From: Alphaproteobacteria bacterium
GTDB lineage: Bacteria > Pseudomonadota > Alphaproteobacteria > Micavibrionales > Micavibrionaceae
NCBI GenBank assembly: GCA_016125135.1
Contig: WGMJ01000018.1
Coordinates: 62,001 to 126,000 of the forward strand
Length of the DNA: 64,000 nucleotides
Reading direction: 5' to 3'
The position numbers and the translations under genes were made by a program. Of this stretch, positions 54,932-64,000 are shown in pieces. The notes beneath the pieces were generated by a model. That model saw only the letters and a program-made list of their open reading frames with translations, did no database searches and had not been told where the DNA came from. How positions within the stretch are numbered: position 1 is the first letter of the stretch; every line of letters starts with the position of its first letter.

Positions 54932-57900
54932 ATGGTCCAGTTTTCCAAACTACGTTTACAGGGTTTCAAATCATTCGTTGAAAAAACGGAACTTGAAATC
55001 ATGCCCGGCCTCACAGGTATTGTCGGGCCAAACGGTTGTGGAAAATCAAACCTGCTCGAAGCATTGCGCTGGCTTATGGCTTCAAACTCTGCCAAGAGCA
55101 TGCGCTCCAGCAGCATGGATGATGTTATCTTCAGCGGTACAGCAAACCGCCCTGCCCGCAACATGGCAGAGGTCAGCCTGCTTCTTGAAAACCGCGCACA
55201 TAATGCGCCAGCGCCCTATGGCAATGTTGAAGAGCTCGAAGTTGTTCGCCGCATCGAACGTGATTACGGCTCCAGCTACCTGATCAACGGCAAGCCTGTG
55301 CGTCAGCGTGATACACAAATCTTCTTTGCCGACCTTGCAAGTGGCGCAAACTCGCCCGCACTTGTTTCACAAGGTAAAGTGGCTGCTATCATCAACGCCA
55401 AACCAATCGAGCGTCGTTCAATTCTCGAAGATTCAGCCGGTGTTGCAGGCCTTTATGCCCGCCGCCACGAAGCCGAGCTGAAGCTCCGCGCAACAGAAAC
55501 AAACCTCGCCCGCGTTGGCGATATCATGCTCAACCTCGAAGAGCAGATCAAATCACTCTCGAAGCAATCACGCCAAGTACAGCAATATAAAAAGCTGAGC
55601 GATTCAATTCAGGAACTTGAAATCGCCCTCGCAATTGTCGAATGGCAAACCGCGCAAGAACAAGTACAGGTTGCCATGAGCAACTTCACCGAGGCCGAGC
55701 GCAACGTTGCCGATAAAATGCTTGCCGTAACCCAGCTCTCACGCACACTTTCAACACAGGAAGAAGATCTGCCAGCCCTGCGTCAGGCGGAAGCCGAAGC
55801 ATCAGCCGCATGGCAAACCCGCAATATTGCACTCCAGCGCCTTGCTGACGAAGAACGTAGCCTTGAAGATGCAATCAACGAAGCTTCACAACTTCTCGAA
55901 CAGATCGAGCGTGACCGCGCTTACGAAACTTCAAGCCTTGCCGATTTCTCGGCCATGCTCGCCCGCATGGAAGAAGAAGAAAAAGGCCTGACCTCGCAAG
56001 AAAGCCACGAGGAAGAGCTGAATAATCTGACAGAAAAACAGAATACGCTTGATGAAGCCGTGCGTAGCGCCGAGCAAACATACCGCGAGTCTTTCCAGCA
56101 ATTCGAGCAATCAAAAGCACAGAAAAATTCATACGAGAATAAACTCCGTCAGGATGAAGCACGCCTTGCGTCAATCCGTGAGCGCGTAGAACGCTTACAA
56201 AACGAACTCGCCGAGAAAAAAGCGAACATCCCCGGCAATGCCGAGCTTGATGAAACACGCACAAGCGTTGACACGCTCGATGCACAAATCACAGCCAAGC
56301 GTACACGCTACGCCGAACTACAAAGCTCTGTTGCTTCAGTGCGTGAAACGCTTTCAACATGGCAAAACAAACAGCTTGAAGCCAAGCGCGCCTATGACCG
56401 CAACAAGGCCGAGCAACAAGCACTCGAGCGCGTCACAAGCTTTAATACTGATAATTCTTTCACACCTGTGCTCAACGAAATCAACGTTGAAGCCGGCTTT
56501 GAAAAGGCATTCGCACAAAGCTTTGGTGAAGGTTTGCAAGCATCACTTGATGTTGAAGCGCTGGCCTGCTGGCTTGAAGCCCCCGCTTCTGTTTCAACAC
56601 CATCTGCTCCTTCAGGCACAAAACAACTCTCCGATGTTGTAAAAGTACCAGCCCGTTTACAAAAAGCGGTTGCCGGTATTGGTTTTGTTGAAACCGCCGA
56701 AGAAGCACAGCAAGTCTATGCACGCCTGCAAACAGGCCAATCAGTTGTGGCACGTGACGGCTCCTTCTGGCGTTGGGACGGCTACCACCTGAAAGCTTCC
56801 GCCAACATGCAGCAAAGTGGTCAAGCCGCTATCCTCGAGCAGAAAAACAAACTCGAGCAATTAAGAAACGAAGAACCAGCGCTCGAGCAAGCCGTTAACG
56901 AAGCGCAAGCCGGTTATGATACTGCCAAAGCAGAAGAAGCAACTTTTATTTCTGAAATCCAGTCTATCAATCAGGAAATTTCATCTGCCGAGCGCGAATT
57001 GCAGCAAGCGCGCCAATCATACGCACGCATTCTTGAAGCACGTAGCGCCGCTGAAACACAGCTTGCCAAGCTCGAAGAAAATATCCGCGTTTCACAAGAA
57101 GATTTCGAACGTATTGAAAACGATGTCGCAACAGTCAAGCACTCACTGTCTGATGTCAGCGATGAAGCCCTGCAAGACATGGAGACCCGCGTTTATAACC
57201 AGCGCAGCGCCCTTGATGACAAACGTCAGGAACTGCAAAATGTAATGGTTACAGTCTCCCGCCTGCAGCAAGAACGTGACCGCCGCAATGCCCGTCTGCA
57301 CGCTATTGCCGACGAGCGCATCAGCATTCAAAACCGTACAATCCGCGCGAACGAACACCTGCAGCAACTGCAAGTACGCGAAGAAGCCACACGCGAAAAA
57401 CTAACTACATTGCAAGACAAGCCAAGCTCTATAAAAACACGCCGCGAGGAACTGCTTTCGCTGCTTCAAGAGTCAGAAGCGAAGAAATCAGAAGCGTCTG
57501 ACAGACTACAAGAAGTTGAAAGCGCCGTTACAGAAACACGCAAAGCCTTGCGCGATGCCGAAGCCGCCCTTTCAGAAGTGAAAGAAGGCCGCGGCCGCAC
57601 CGAAGCCATGGTTGAGAACGCGCGCACGCAAGTCACACAAATCGAAACAAGCATTTTCGAGAATTTCGAGAAACAGGCTGAAGAATTACGCGAAACAAAC
57701 GCTGAAATCACCGCGAAATTCGAAGGTGCAAACCGTGACGAACTCCGCGCCAAGCGCGAGCAGCAAATCAGAACCCGTGATAATATCGGCCCTGTAAACC
57801 TGCGCGCCGATGTTGAATTGCAGGAAATCAGCGAGCGCATCGAGAAAGTCAATGTTGAAAAAGCCGAGCTTGAAACAGCGATTGATGAACTCCGCAGCGC

Positions 57901-58411
57901 CATCCAGAAATTGAACAAGGAAGCAAAAGAACGCCTGACAGCCGCGTTCGATCAGGTAAACACATACTTCCAAAGCCTCTTCACACGCCTCTTTGGTGGC
58001 GGTAAAGCGCATCTTGAAATGATCGAAGGTGATGACCCATCAGTGGCTGGTCTTGAAATTTACGCCCAGCCCCCTGGCAAAAACCTGACATCACTCTCGC
58101 TCCTATCAGGTGGTGAGCAGGCTTTAACAGCGCTCTCGCTCATACTTGCAATGTTCTTAACAAACCCAGCACCCGTTTGCGTACTCGACGAGGTTGACGC
58201 ACCACTTGATGATGCAAACGTTGACCGTATCTGTGACGTGCTGCGTGAAATTGCCGAGAAAAGCCAAACACGCTTCCTCGTGGTCACGCACCATCGCCTC
58301 ACAATGGCGCGCATGGACAGGCTCTTCGGTGTCACCATGGCCGAGCGCGGCGTATCGCAGCTTGTCTCCGTTAATATGGAACAGCTTGATATGTTCGCTG
58401 AAGCTGCCTAA
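54932..58411 (+). CDS. smc: Chromosome segregation ATPase SMC
   Basis: 1159 residues. Walker A GPNGCGKSN (32-40), two long coiled coils (about 170-500 and 640-1000) around a hinge (about 505-630), signature LSGGEQALTALSLILAMF and Walker B VCVLDEVDAPLDDANV. The hinge region carries a short low-complexity insert (APASVSTPSAPSG). Forms ring complexes that organise the chromosome with ScpAB. A REP-like repeat follows its stop. Confidence 0.97.
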   Translation: MVQFSKLRLQGFKSFVEKTELEIMPGLTGIVGPNGCGKSNLLEALRWLMASNSAKSMRSSSMDDVIFSGTANRPARNMAEVSLLLENRAHNAPAPYGNVEELEVVRRIERDYGSSYLINGKPVRQRDTQIFFADLASGANSPALVSQGKVAAIINAKPIERRSILEDSAGVAGLYARRHEAELKLRATETNLARVGDIMLNLEEQIKSLSKQSRQVQQYKKLSDSIQELEIALAIVEWQTAQEQVQVAMSNFTEAERNVADKMLAVTQLSRTLSTQEEDLPALRQAEAEASAAWQTRNIALQRLADEERSLEDAINEASQLLEQIERDRAYETSSLADFSAMLARMEEEEKGLTSQESHEEELNNLTEKQNTLDEAVRSAEQTYRESFQQFEQSKAQKNSYENKLRQDEARLASIRERVERLQNELAEKKANIPGNAELDETRTSVDTLDAQITAKRTRYAELQSSVASVRETLSTWQNKQLEAKRAYDRNKAEQQALERVTSFNTDNSFTPVLNEINVEAGFEKAFAQSFGEGLQASLDVEALACWLEAPASVSTPSAPSGTKQLSDVVKVPARLQKAVAGIGFVETAEEAQQVYARLQTGQSVVARDGSFWRWDGYHLKASANMQQSGQAAILEQKNKLEQLRNEEPALEQAVNEAQAGYDTAKAEEATFISEIQSINQEISSAERELQQARQSYARILEARSAAETQLAKLEENIRVSQEDFERIENDVATVKHSLSDVSDEALQDMETRVYNQRSALDDKRQELQNVMVTVSRLQQERDRRNARLHAIADERISIQNRTIRANEHLQQLQVREEATREKLTTLQDKPSSIKTRREELLSLLQESEAKKSEASDRLQEVESAVTETRKALRDAEAALSEVKEGRGRTEAMVENARTQVTQIETSIFENFEKQAEELRETNAEITAKFEGANRDELRAKREQQIRTRDNIGPVNLRADVELQEISERIEKVNVEKAELETAIDELRSAIQKLNKEAKERLTAAFDQVNTYFQSLFTRLFGGGKAHLEMIEGDDPSVAGLEIYAQPPGKNLTSLSLLSGGEQALTALSLILAMFLTNPAPVCVLDEVDAPLDDANVDRICDVLREIAEKSQTRFLVVTHHRLTMARMDRLFGVTMAERGVSQLVSVNMEQLDMFAEAA

Positions 58412-58422
58412 TTTCCCTTTTT

Positions 58423-58489
58423 GTCATTCCCGCGAAAGCGGGAATCTCGGGCAACAATCATAAGATCCTCGCTTTCGCGAGGATGACAT
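58423..58489. repeat. REP-like paired palindrome, copy 3
   Basis: ATTCCCGCGAAAGCGGGAAT then ATCCTCGCTTTCGCGAGGAT flanked by GTCA/TGAC, same order as copy 1. It ends 12 nt before the atpI start and may also act as a terminator between smc and the Fo operon. Confidence 0.85.
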
Positions 58490-58500
58490 CGGAAAGCAAA

Positions 58501-58842
58501 ATGACTGACGAAATCGATGCACTGGGCGCAAAAATAGACGCGCTAAAACCAAAACCACAAAAGGCGGATAAAAGCGGCTTTTATGAATCGGTCGGCATCC
58601 GCGCTGGCACCGAGCTGGTAGTGGGCCCGCTTGTGGGTGGGTTTCTGGGCTTCGGGCTTGATAAATGGCTCGATATCTCCCCTATCGGCCTTATAGCGGG
58701 AGTTTTTCTGGGGGTTACAACGGCCTTTTTCAATATCTACAAATTAACCATCTACGGAGACACAAAACCTGTGGCAAAACACTTGAAAACCGCCAATAAT
58801 TCCGCTAGTAATACGCCCGTAAAACCACAAGATTCAGAGTAA
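58501..58842 (+). CDS. atpI: F-type ATP synthase assembly protein AtpI
   Basis: 113 residues, start at 58501 after GGAAAG; an ATG at 58483 lies inside the REP repeat. Two membrane helices (GTELVVGPLVGGFLGFGLDKWL; GLIAGVFLGVTTAFFNIYKL) with the AtpI/Ncl G-rich pattern. First gene of the Fo operon. Confidence 0.9.
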   Translation: MTDEIDALGAKIDALKPKPQKADKSGFYESVGIRAGTELVVGPLVGGFLGFGLDKWLDISPIGLIAGVFLGVTTAFFNIYKLTIYGDTKPVAKHLKTANNSASNTPVKPQDSE

Positions 58843-58848
58843 AAACGA

Positions 58849-59595
58849 ATGGCATCACCAACCCACCAGTTCGAAATCAAGCCCCTGATCCCCCTTGAAA
58901 TTGCAGGCGTTGATATTTCCTTCACAAATTCATCCTTGTGGATGATGATTGCCCTTGGCGTTTCAATATGCCTCATGTCACTCGCAACCCGCAAAATGGC
59001 AATGGTTCCGGGCCGCATGCAGGCTTTTGGCGAAGGCATGTACGATTTTATCGATGGCATGATCCGCGATAATCTAGGCGAGCATGGTAAACAATATTTC
59101 ACGCTTATCTTTACACTGTTCTTCATTGTGTTCTTCGGCAACGCACTGGGCCTTGTTCCATACTCGTTCACCTACACAAGCCACCTTGCTGTTACAGCCG
59201 CATTGGCATTTCTTGTATTCTTCATGGTGATCGGCCTTGGCATTGCGCGCCACGGCTTACACTTCTTCAGCATCTTCCTGCCACCAGGTGTTCCTGCATG
59301 GCTTGTTCCGCTCGTGTTTTTGCTTGAGCTTATTTCGTTCCTTATCCGCCCTGTTACGCTCTCGGTTCGTTTGTTCGCAAACATGGTTGCGGGCCACATC
59401 ATGATGAAAGTTTTCGCCGGTTTCAGCGTCGGCCTTCTCAGCCTTGGCGCACTTGGCTTTGGCCTTGGCTTGCTGCCTATGGGCATGAATATCGTGATGA
59501 TCGGTTTCGAGCTGCTAATTGCTTATTTGCAAGCTTATGTTTTTACTGTTTTATGCTGTATTTACCTCAAAGATACGCTTGATTTACACCACTAA
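58849..59595 (+). CDS. atpB: F-type ATP synthase subunit a
   Basis: 248 residues, proton-channel subunit. The essential Arg is in PVTLSVRLFANMVAGH; the last helix reads ELLIAYLQAYVFTVLCCIYL. N-terminal QFEIKPLIPLEI is the usual alphaproteobacterial beginning. 6 nt after atpI. Confidence 0.97.
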   Translation: MASPTHQFEIKPLIPLEIAGVDISFTNSSLWMMIALGVSICLMSLATRKMAMVPGRMQAFGEGMYDFIDGMIRDNLGEHGKQYFTLIFTLFFIVFFGNALGLVPYSFTYTSHLAVTAALAFLVFFMVIGLGIARHGLHFFSIFLPPGVPAWLVPLVFLLELISFLIRPVTLSVRLFANMVAGHIMMKVFAGFSVGLLSLGALGFGLGLLPMGMNIVMIGFELLIAYLQAYVFTVLCCIYLKDTLDLHH

Positions 59596-59653
59596 ATCCG
59601 TATAGTGCGGGCATAAACAAAATTAACGCGAGTAACTCTAACTAAAGGAAAAA

Positions 59654-59881
59654 ATGATGGAATTAGAAGTCGCAAAACTCATCGCTGGTTCACTGGCTCT
59701 CCTGCCACTGATCGGTGTTGCTATCGCTCTGGGTATGATCTTCGCATCATATAACACAGCTGTTGGCCGCAACCCTGGTGCAGCCGAACTGCTCGATAAA
59801 AAATTCTTCCTTCTTTTCGCGCTGACAGAAGCTCTGGCGATTTTCGCCCTTCTCATCGCGATGTACCTCGTGTTCGTGTAA
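59654..59881 (+). CDS. atpE: F-type ATP synthase subunit c
   Basis: 75 residues, two helices; proton-binding carboxylate is the Glu of ALTEALAIFALLIAM; polar loop GRNPGAAE. AAGGA precedes the ATG. The site shows no Na-type signature (no Q/ES pair), so a proton c-ring is expected. Confidence 0.97.
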   Translation: MMELEVAKLIAGSLALLPLIGVAIALGMIFASYNTAVGRNPGAAELLDKKFFLLFALTEALAIFALLIAMYLVFV

Positions 59882-59890
59882 GGATTGAAC

Positions 59891-60505
59891 TTGAAAAGCG
59901 TGAACGCATATTCTGCCATTACCGCAGGGACCATTTCATTCATGGCCCCTGTTTTGGCGTTTGCAGCTGATGTCGCCCACGGTGAAGAACATGCTTCATC
60001 CGGCGGCCTGCCGCAGTTTGACCCGACATGGTTCCCGAGCCAGATCTTCTGGCTGGCAATCACGTTTGCGGCCATGTATGCGTTCTTCCATTTCGTTATC
60101 CTGCCTGACCTGTTCGCGATCAAAAGCCAGCGTCAAAACAAAATCGACGGCGACCTGAAACGCGCCGAAGAAATGCAGGAAGAAGCAGCAACGCTCCGCG
60201 ATGCTTGCGAAAACGAACTGCAAAGCGCCCGCACACAGGCTGAAGGCCTTATTCAAGGGCAGGAAACAACTGCCAAGAAAAAACTTGAAGAATCTCTTGC
60301 TTCTTTCCGTGCAAAAGCTGAAAAGCAAATCACTGATACAGAGGCCCGCGTAAAACAGAACCAGACCAAAGTCATGGCCGATGTCGAACAAATCGCTGCC
60401 GATATCGCGAACGAAGCTGCACAAAAAATTATCGGCCAGCCAACTGACCGTCAAAAAGCACACTCGATTGTCCAGCAACTCCGCCAAAATCAGGAGGCCG
60501 CATGA
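59891..60505 (+). CDS. F-type ATP synthase subunit b' (AtpF')
   Basis: 204 residues from a TTG at 59891, 6 nt after AAGGA; a TTG at 59885 is too close to that site. A signal-like N-terminus (SAITAGTISFMAPVLAFA) precedes the usual membrane helix (FWLAITFAAMYAFFHFVILP) and the long stator coiled coil. Two different b-type genes side by side (b and b') are typical of Alphaproteobacteria. It overlaps atpF by 4 nt. Confidence 0.92.
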   Translation: MKSVNAYSAITAGTISFMAPVLAFAADVAHGEEHASSGGLPQFDPTWFPSQIFWLAITFAAMYAFFHFVILPDLFAIKSQRQNKIDGDLKRAEEMQEEAATLRDACENELQSARTQAEGLIQGQETTAKKKLEESLASFRAKAEKQITDTEARVKQNQTKVMADVEQIAADIANEAAQKIIGQPTDRQKAHSIVQQLRQNQEAA

Positions 60506-60996
60506 GCGAACTTCTCCACGATGCAAACTTCTGGGTTGCTATTTCATTCGTTATTTTCGCTGTCTTTGGTTATGCCGTAGGCCGTGGCAAAGCTGCAGAA
60601 GCGCTGGACCGCAAAATCGAAGCCATCAAGGAAAAGCTCTTTGTTTCCGAGCAACTCCATGCCGAAGCACAAAAACTTCTTGGCGAATTCCAAACCAAAA
60701 AAGCTGCCATTTCTTCACAAGCCTCTACCATCGTAAAAGATGCCGAAGCACAAGCCGAAGAAGTCCGCAAAGCAGCAGAAACCGCGCTTAACGATACAAT
60801 CGCCCGTAAAGAGCAGCAATTGCAGGAACGCCTGCAGCGTATCGAAGAAGCCGCACTTGATGAAGTGCGCCGTAAGGCTGCAAAAATCGCACTTGATGCC
60901 GCAGCCGAAATCCTGCGCCAGAACATGAATGAAAGTGCGCACCAGCGTATGGTCGATAGTACCATCGAAACGCTGAAGCAAAATCGTGCCGCTTAA
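60502..60996 (+). CDS. atpF: F-type ATP synthase subunit b
   Basis: 164 residues. Membrane helix FWVAISFVIFAVFGYAVGRG then a right-handed coiled coil to the end. Start overlaps the b' stop (ATGA). Fo genes end here; F1 genes are not in the window, so the split Fo/F1 layout of Alphaproteobacteria applies. Confidence 0.95.
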   Translation: MSELLHDANFWVAISFVIFAVFGYAVGRGKAAEALDRKIEAIKEKLFVSEQLHAEAQKLLGEFQTKKAAISSQASTIVKDAEAQAEEVRKAAETALNDTIARKEQQLQERLQRIEEAALDEVRRKAAKIALDAAAEILRQNMNESAHQRMVDSTIETLKQNRAA

Positions 60997-61669
60997 TCCA
61001 GCCCGTCCAAACCGTCTTAATTCACGTCTCTATAAAGGCCTGCGCATTGGCTTATTCGGCGGCTCGTTTAACCCGCCGCACGAGGGCCATTTACACGCTG
61101 CAAAAACGGCCATGCGTGCGTTGGGTCTGCATCAAGTCTGGTGGCTTGTCTCTCCGGGCAACCCTTTCAAGGCCAATCAGAAAACACTTCCCTACGCCGA
61201 GCGCCTTGCCGCGTGCGATGCCCTTATTGGCAAAAATAACCCGTCCATGCGCATCAGCGATCTCGAGCAACAGCTTGGCGTAAGCCTCACAGCCGACACA
61301 ATTGCAGCCCTGCGTGAGCATTACCCCGATACTGAATTCGTCTTTATCGCAGGGGCCGACATCGTCCATGAACTGCCAAAATGGCATAAATGGCAAAAAC
61401 TGGTGGAATCCATCTCGTTTTGCTTTATTGCCCGCCCGCCTGCCACTTCTATTGCCCGCCGCGCGCTCTGGGCGCATAAGAATGGCGTCAAAATAAACGT
61501 GCTAAATCAAGGCGTTGGAACAAAAGCGCCCCTTCGCCCGTTGGAGATTTACTATATCTGGGAGATGGAAATGAAGCCCGTTTCCTCCTCCTTGATAAGG
61601 CACGAAGAAGCAGCGCAAAAAGGCTTTTTCTTGCATAAACTGGCCCGAAACCTTAAAATGAAAGTATGA
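60986..61669 (+). CDS. nadD: Nicotinate-nucleotide adenylyltransferase
   Basis: 227 residues. Nucleotidyltransferase motif GLFGGSFNPPHEGHLH and the C-terminal ISSTxxR-like VSSSLIRHEEA. Adds AMP to nicotinate mononucleotide in NAD synthesis. The GTG start at 60986 overlaps the atpF end by 11 nt; a later start is possible but would leave no ribosome site. Confidence 0.94.
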   Translation: MPLNPARPNRLNSRLYKGLRIGLFGGSFNPPHEGHLHAAKTAMRALGLHQVWWLVSPGNPFKANQKTLPYAERLAACDALIGKNNPSMRISDLEQQLGVSLTADTIAALREHYPDTEFVFIAGADIVHELPKWHKWQKLVESISFCFIARPPATSIARRALWAHKNGVKINVLNQGVGTKAPLRPLEIYYIWEMEMKPVSSSLIRHEEAAQKGFFLHKLARNLKMKV

Positions 61670-61802
61670 TATTGAACTCTATGCAGAGTCGCCATTATCG
61701 TTATTTAACCCCCCGCACAAGCGAAGAGAGAGACTTGCATGCAAATTGCATGGCGTACGCACGTGCGGTAACAACGCACACTGAAAGGAGCGTCGCCTCA
61801 TT

Positions 61803-62201
61803 TTGACAAAACCCGTAAAGACTGAAAAAGAAGTCGAGACAATTAAAAAACTGATTGAAACCACACTGGATGCCAACAAGGCCCAGGATATTGAAACAAT
61901 AGATCTACGTGATCAAAGCATCATTGCAGATTTCATGATTATCGCGACAGGCCAATCAAGCCGTCAGGTCGTCGCCCTCTCCCAGAAAATTGAAGAAGCC
62001 ATGTCAAAGGCTGGTCACAGCGGCGCCATTCGTATTGAAGGCACACAAAAAGGTGACTGGGTTGTTGTTGATACAGGCGATATTATTATCCATCTGTTCC
62101 GCCCCGAAGTGCGGGAGTTTTACGCCATCGAGAAAATGTGGGGCGCACCGGCTCACATTATGCTGGCGCAACCACCCGAAGCTTCGCGCCTCGCCACTTA
62201 A
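61803..62201 (+). CDS. rsfS: Ribosomal silencing factor RsfS
   Basis: 132 residues, start TTG at 61803 (AAGGAG upstream, spacing about 12 nt). Family core KAQDIETIDLRDQSIIADFMIIATGQSSRQVVA and GDWVVVDTGDIIIHLFRPEVREFYAIEKMW. Binds L14 and blocks subunit joining under starvation. Next gene is rlmH, the standard order. Confidence 0.95.
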   Translation: MTKPVKTEKEVETIKKLIETTLDANKAQDIETIDLRDQSIIADFMIIATGQSSRQVVALSQKIEEAMSKAGHSGAIRIEGTQKGDWVVVDTGDIIIHLFRPEVREFYAIEKMWGAPAHIMLAQPPEASRLAT

Positions 62202-62219
62202 ACCTATTCCAAAGGCCGC

Positions 62220-62657
62220 ATGAAAATTACCCTCCTCGCCGTGGGCAAAATGAAACAGGGCGCACATAACGACCTGTGTCAGGAATATATCAAGCGCCTT
62301 ACAGGAACCGTAAAAATTATCGAATGCACAGGCCACACACAGGCCGAGGAAAACGAAGCGCTGCTGGCCAAAATCGACAGCAATGCCTGCCTCATTGTCC
62401 TTGATGAACGCGGCGATAGCCTCAAAAGCGTAGAATTCGCCTCTTTTATCGAACGACAACAAAATAACGGGCAAAGCCATTTCCAGTGCGTTATTGGCGG
62501 GGCCGATGGCCTGCTTCCCGAAATACGTGAAAAGGCCCATTTGCGCCTCGCTTTAGGTAAGCTCACATGGCCCCACATGCTGGTACGCGTAATGTTGTTA
62601 GAACAACTGTATAGAGCGCAGCAAATACTTGGCAAACATCCCTATCATCGTGAATAA
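62220..62657 (+). CDS. rlmH: 23S rRNA pseudouridine-1915 N3-methyltransferase RlmH
   Basis: 145 residues, SPOUT methyltransferase: LIVLDERGDSLKSVEFA, FVIGGADG-like CVIGGADGLLPEI and the C-terminal LGKLTWPHMLVRVMLLEQLYRAQQILGKHPYHRE are complete. Confidence 0.96.
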   Translation: MKITLLAVGKMKQGAHNDLCQEYIKRLTGTVKIIECTGHTQAEENEALLAKIDSNACLIVLDERGDSLKSVEFASFIERQQNNGQSHFQCVIGGADGLLPEIREKAHLRLALGKLTWPHMLVRVMLLEQLYRAQQILGKHPYHRE

Positions 62658-62670
62658 TACATCCTCAACT

Positions 62671-62737
62671 TGTCACCCCAGCGAAGGCTGGGGTCCAGCC
62701 CTGTAGCTCTGGATGCCAGCTTCCGCTGGCATGACAT
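62671..62737. repeat. REP-like paired palindrome, variant copy
   Basis: ACCCCAGCGAAGGCTGGGGT and ATGCCAGCTTCCGCTGGCAT flanked by TGTCA and TGACA. Same two-palindrome plan as the other three copies but a different sequence class; between rlmH and envC. Confidence 0.8.
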
Positions 62738-62750
62738 CTGGAGATGATGG

Positions 62751-63899
62751 ATGCATAAAGCCTTACTACTTTCTATCTTCCTGCTTTCTATCGGCGCAGC
62801 CTATGCTGAAACGCCGCCAGCACCCCCTGCTGCCAAACCGCTTGATAATCTGAAAAAAGAAGAAAAAGATTTATCGCAGAAAAAAGAAAAACTAGAAGGC
62901 GAAGCGGAAAAGCAGGAGAAAGAAATTGCCTCGCTGCAAAAAAAAGCAACCTCCCTTGCCGACAATATCCGCAAGCAAGAGAAAGAACTTGAAAATCTTT
63001 CGGTCAAAGTTGCAACACTCCAAAAAACAAAAAACGACCTTGAAACATCCCTCTACGACAAGCGCGGCCAGCTCACAGCGCTTACAGGTGTTTTTTACCA
63101 GCTTCGCATGAACCCGCCTGAAATATACTTGCTCAACCCCCAGGCGATGAAAGATAACACAGTTAAATATGCTGCGCTTCATAGCGTTATGCCGGTTATC
63201 CAGAACGAGGCTGAAACCACCCGCCGCCAGATCGCCGAACTGCAGCAGGTCGAACTCGCCATGGCGCAAGCCATCAAGGAAGCCAAAGACCGCCAGAATA
63301 CGCTTGGCAAAGACCAGAAAGAACTTGGCAAGATCGTGGATGAACGGCAGCAATCACTGAAATCGACCAAGAAGTCCCTCGGCCAGTATTCTGAAAAATT
63401 ATCGGCGATTGCCCGTGAAGCCAAAAACCTTGAAGATCTGATCGCCAAAATCGATGCCGAAAATCGTAAAAAACAGGCACAAGCCGCGTCATCCAAGGTC
63501 AAAAAGGCTGTTTTAAGCGGTCCAGCGCCTAAAAACCTCCGTTTACCCGTCTCCGGCCAGATCACAACGGGTTTTGGCCAGCAAGATTCCATCGGCGCAA
63601 AAAGCGAAGGCATCCGTATTCGCGCTGCCGCAGGCGCTCTCGTAACCGCCCCCCTCAAGGGCACCGTCAAATATACCGGCAATTTCCGCAGCTATGGCAA
63701 AATTATCCTTATAGAACATGCGGGTGGTTACCATAGTCTTGTTGCAGGTTTGGGAAAAATTGATACAGTAGCAGGACAGCAAGTTACCGCCGGAGAACCT
63801 GTTGGAACGCTTGGTACAGGGCAGGATGGAAGCCCTCCTTCCCTTTACTACGAGCTACGACAGCAAGGTGAGCCGGTAAACCCTGCAAAACTTCTTTAA
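62751..63899 (+). CDS. envC: Murein hydrolase activator EnvC (degenerate LytM)
   Basis: 382 residues. Signal peptide (LLLSIFLLSIGAAYA), long coiled coil (about 30-240) and C-terminal M23/LytM domain (about 260-382). The zinc ligands are missing: the first H-x-x-x-D site reads SEGIRIR and the last site YYELRQQ, so it is a non-catalytic activator of amidases, as EnvC is in cell division. GGAG lies before the ATG. Confidence 0.9.
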   Translation: MHKALLLSIFLLSIGAAYAETPPAPPAAKPLDNLKKEEKDLSQKKEKLEGEAEKQEKEIASLQKKATSLADNIRKQEKELENLSVKVATLQKTKNDLETSLYDKRGQLTALTGVFYQLRMNPPEIYLLNPQAMKDNTVKYAALHSVMPVIQNEAETTRRQIAELQQVELAMAQAIKEAKDRQNTLGKDQKELGKIVDERQQSLKSTKKSLGQYSEKLSAIAREAKNLEDLIAKIDAENRKKQAQAASSKVKKAVLSGPAPKNLRLPVSGQITTGFGQQDSIGAKSEGIRIRAAAGALVTAPLKGTVKYTGNFRSYGKIILIEHAGGYHSLVAGLGKIDTVAGQQVTAGEPVGTLGTGQDGSPPSLYYELRQQGEPVNPAKLL

Positions 63900-63918
63900 T
63901 CAGCACACGGATCTTCCA

Positions 63919-64000
63919 ATGAAGCGTACTATTTTTGCCATTTTATTTTTTCTTGTCGGCTTCACACTGGCAGTTGGCCTCTCGTCAGTCACGGCGCAAG
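63919..64000 (+). CDS. Start of a probable S41 carboxyl-terminal protease (truncated by window end)
   Basis: Only the first 27 codons are present and they form a signal peptide (MKRTIFAILFFLVGFTLAVG...). The usual alphaproteobacterial gene after envC is ctpA, a periplasmic PDZ-S41 protease; this rests on gene order only. Confidence 0.5.
   Translation, partial: MKRTIFAILFFLVGFTLAVGLSSVTAQ

Noticed and set aside
55875-56285. Antisense reading frame within smc
   Set aside because: Shadow of the coiled-coil codons; smc is intact on the other strand.

Overview
The window is chromosomal DNA of an alphaproteobacterium of moderate G+C. Four things point to this: a CcrM-type adenine methyltransferase whose upstream region carries a CtrA box and five GANTC sites; the neighbourhoods rnhB/ccrM, mutY/DUF721 (dciA-like) and dsbA/smc; a split Fo operon atpI-atpB-atpE-atpF'-atpF with both b and b' subunits; and the order nadD-rsfS-rlmH-envC-(ctpA). 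An order-level placement cannot be made from this sequence alone; a free-living or predatory lineage related to Rhodospirillales/Micavibrionales is a guess.

Layout. 1-6650: tRNA-Ser(GCU) followed by an integrated element. It has a P4-type tyrosine integrase, two unknown genes, an AlpA-like regulator with an overlapping winged-helix gene, a metal cassette (MerT-like and MerP-like proteins, an outer-membrane-like protein and a small secreted Cys protein), an origin-like intergenic stretch (DnaA-box-like 9-mers and iterons) and a zinc-ribbon membrane protein. The pair TGCGTAT-N5-TGCGTAT occurs near both ends and probably marks integrase arm sites. 6670-18710: an acetyltransferase and a P-loop kinase, a divergent porin and sitABCD Mn/Fe importer sharing a repeat-rich promoter region, a SET-domain protein, small membrane proteins, an Old Yellow Enzyme, a secreted protein and a HAD phosphatase. 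18712-24619: signalling cluster (an unusual receiver protein, a hybrid histidine kinase with Hpt, a stand-alone receiver, and a CHASE-PAS-GGDEF cyclase). 24696-31605: a TMEM175-like channel and, on the minus strand, the most striking locus of the window: an apparent operon of four diverged paralogues of Tat-exported HExGH proteins ending in a deaminase-fold gene with an altered catalytic motif.

31619-51315: housekeeping and envelope genes (ung, esterase, inositol-phosphatase-like enzyme, DEAD-box helicase with a long charged tail, an entericidin-like mini lipoprotein, Na/Pi symporter-PhoU protein, SIMPL protein, ExoD, typA, cold-shock protein plus a RelB-like/Arg-Asp-rich protein, M17 aminopeptidase, rnhB, ccrM, mutY). 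51333-64000: dciA-like, efp, suhB-like, OmpA-like, dsbA-like, smc, the Fo operon, nadD, rsfS, rlmH, envC and the first codons of a probable ctpA. Four REP-like paired palindromes lie between genes at about 32.3, 45.9, 58.4 and 62.7 kb.

All functional assignments come from reading motifs by eye; no database search was run. Starts were chosen by Shine-Dalgarno position, overlap with neighbours and family length.
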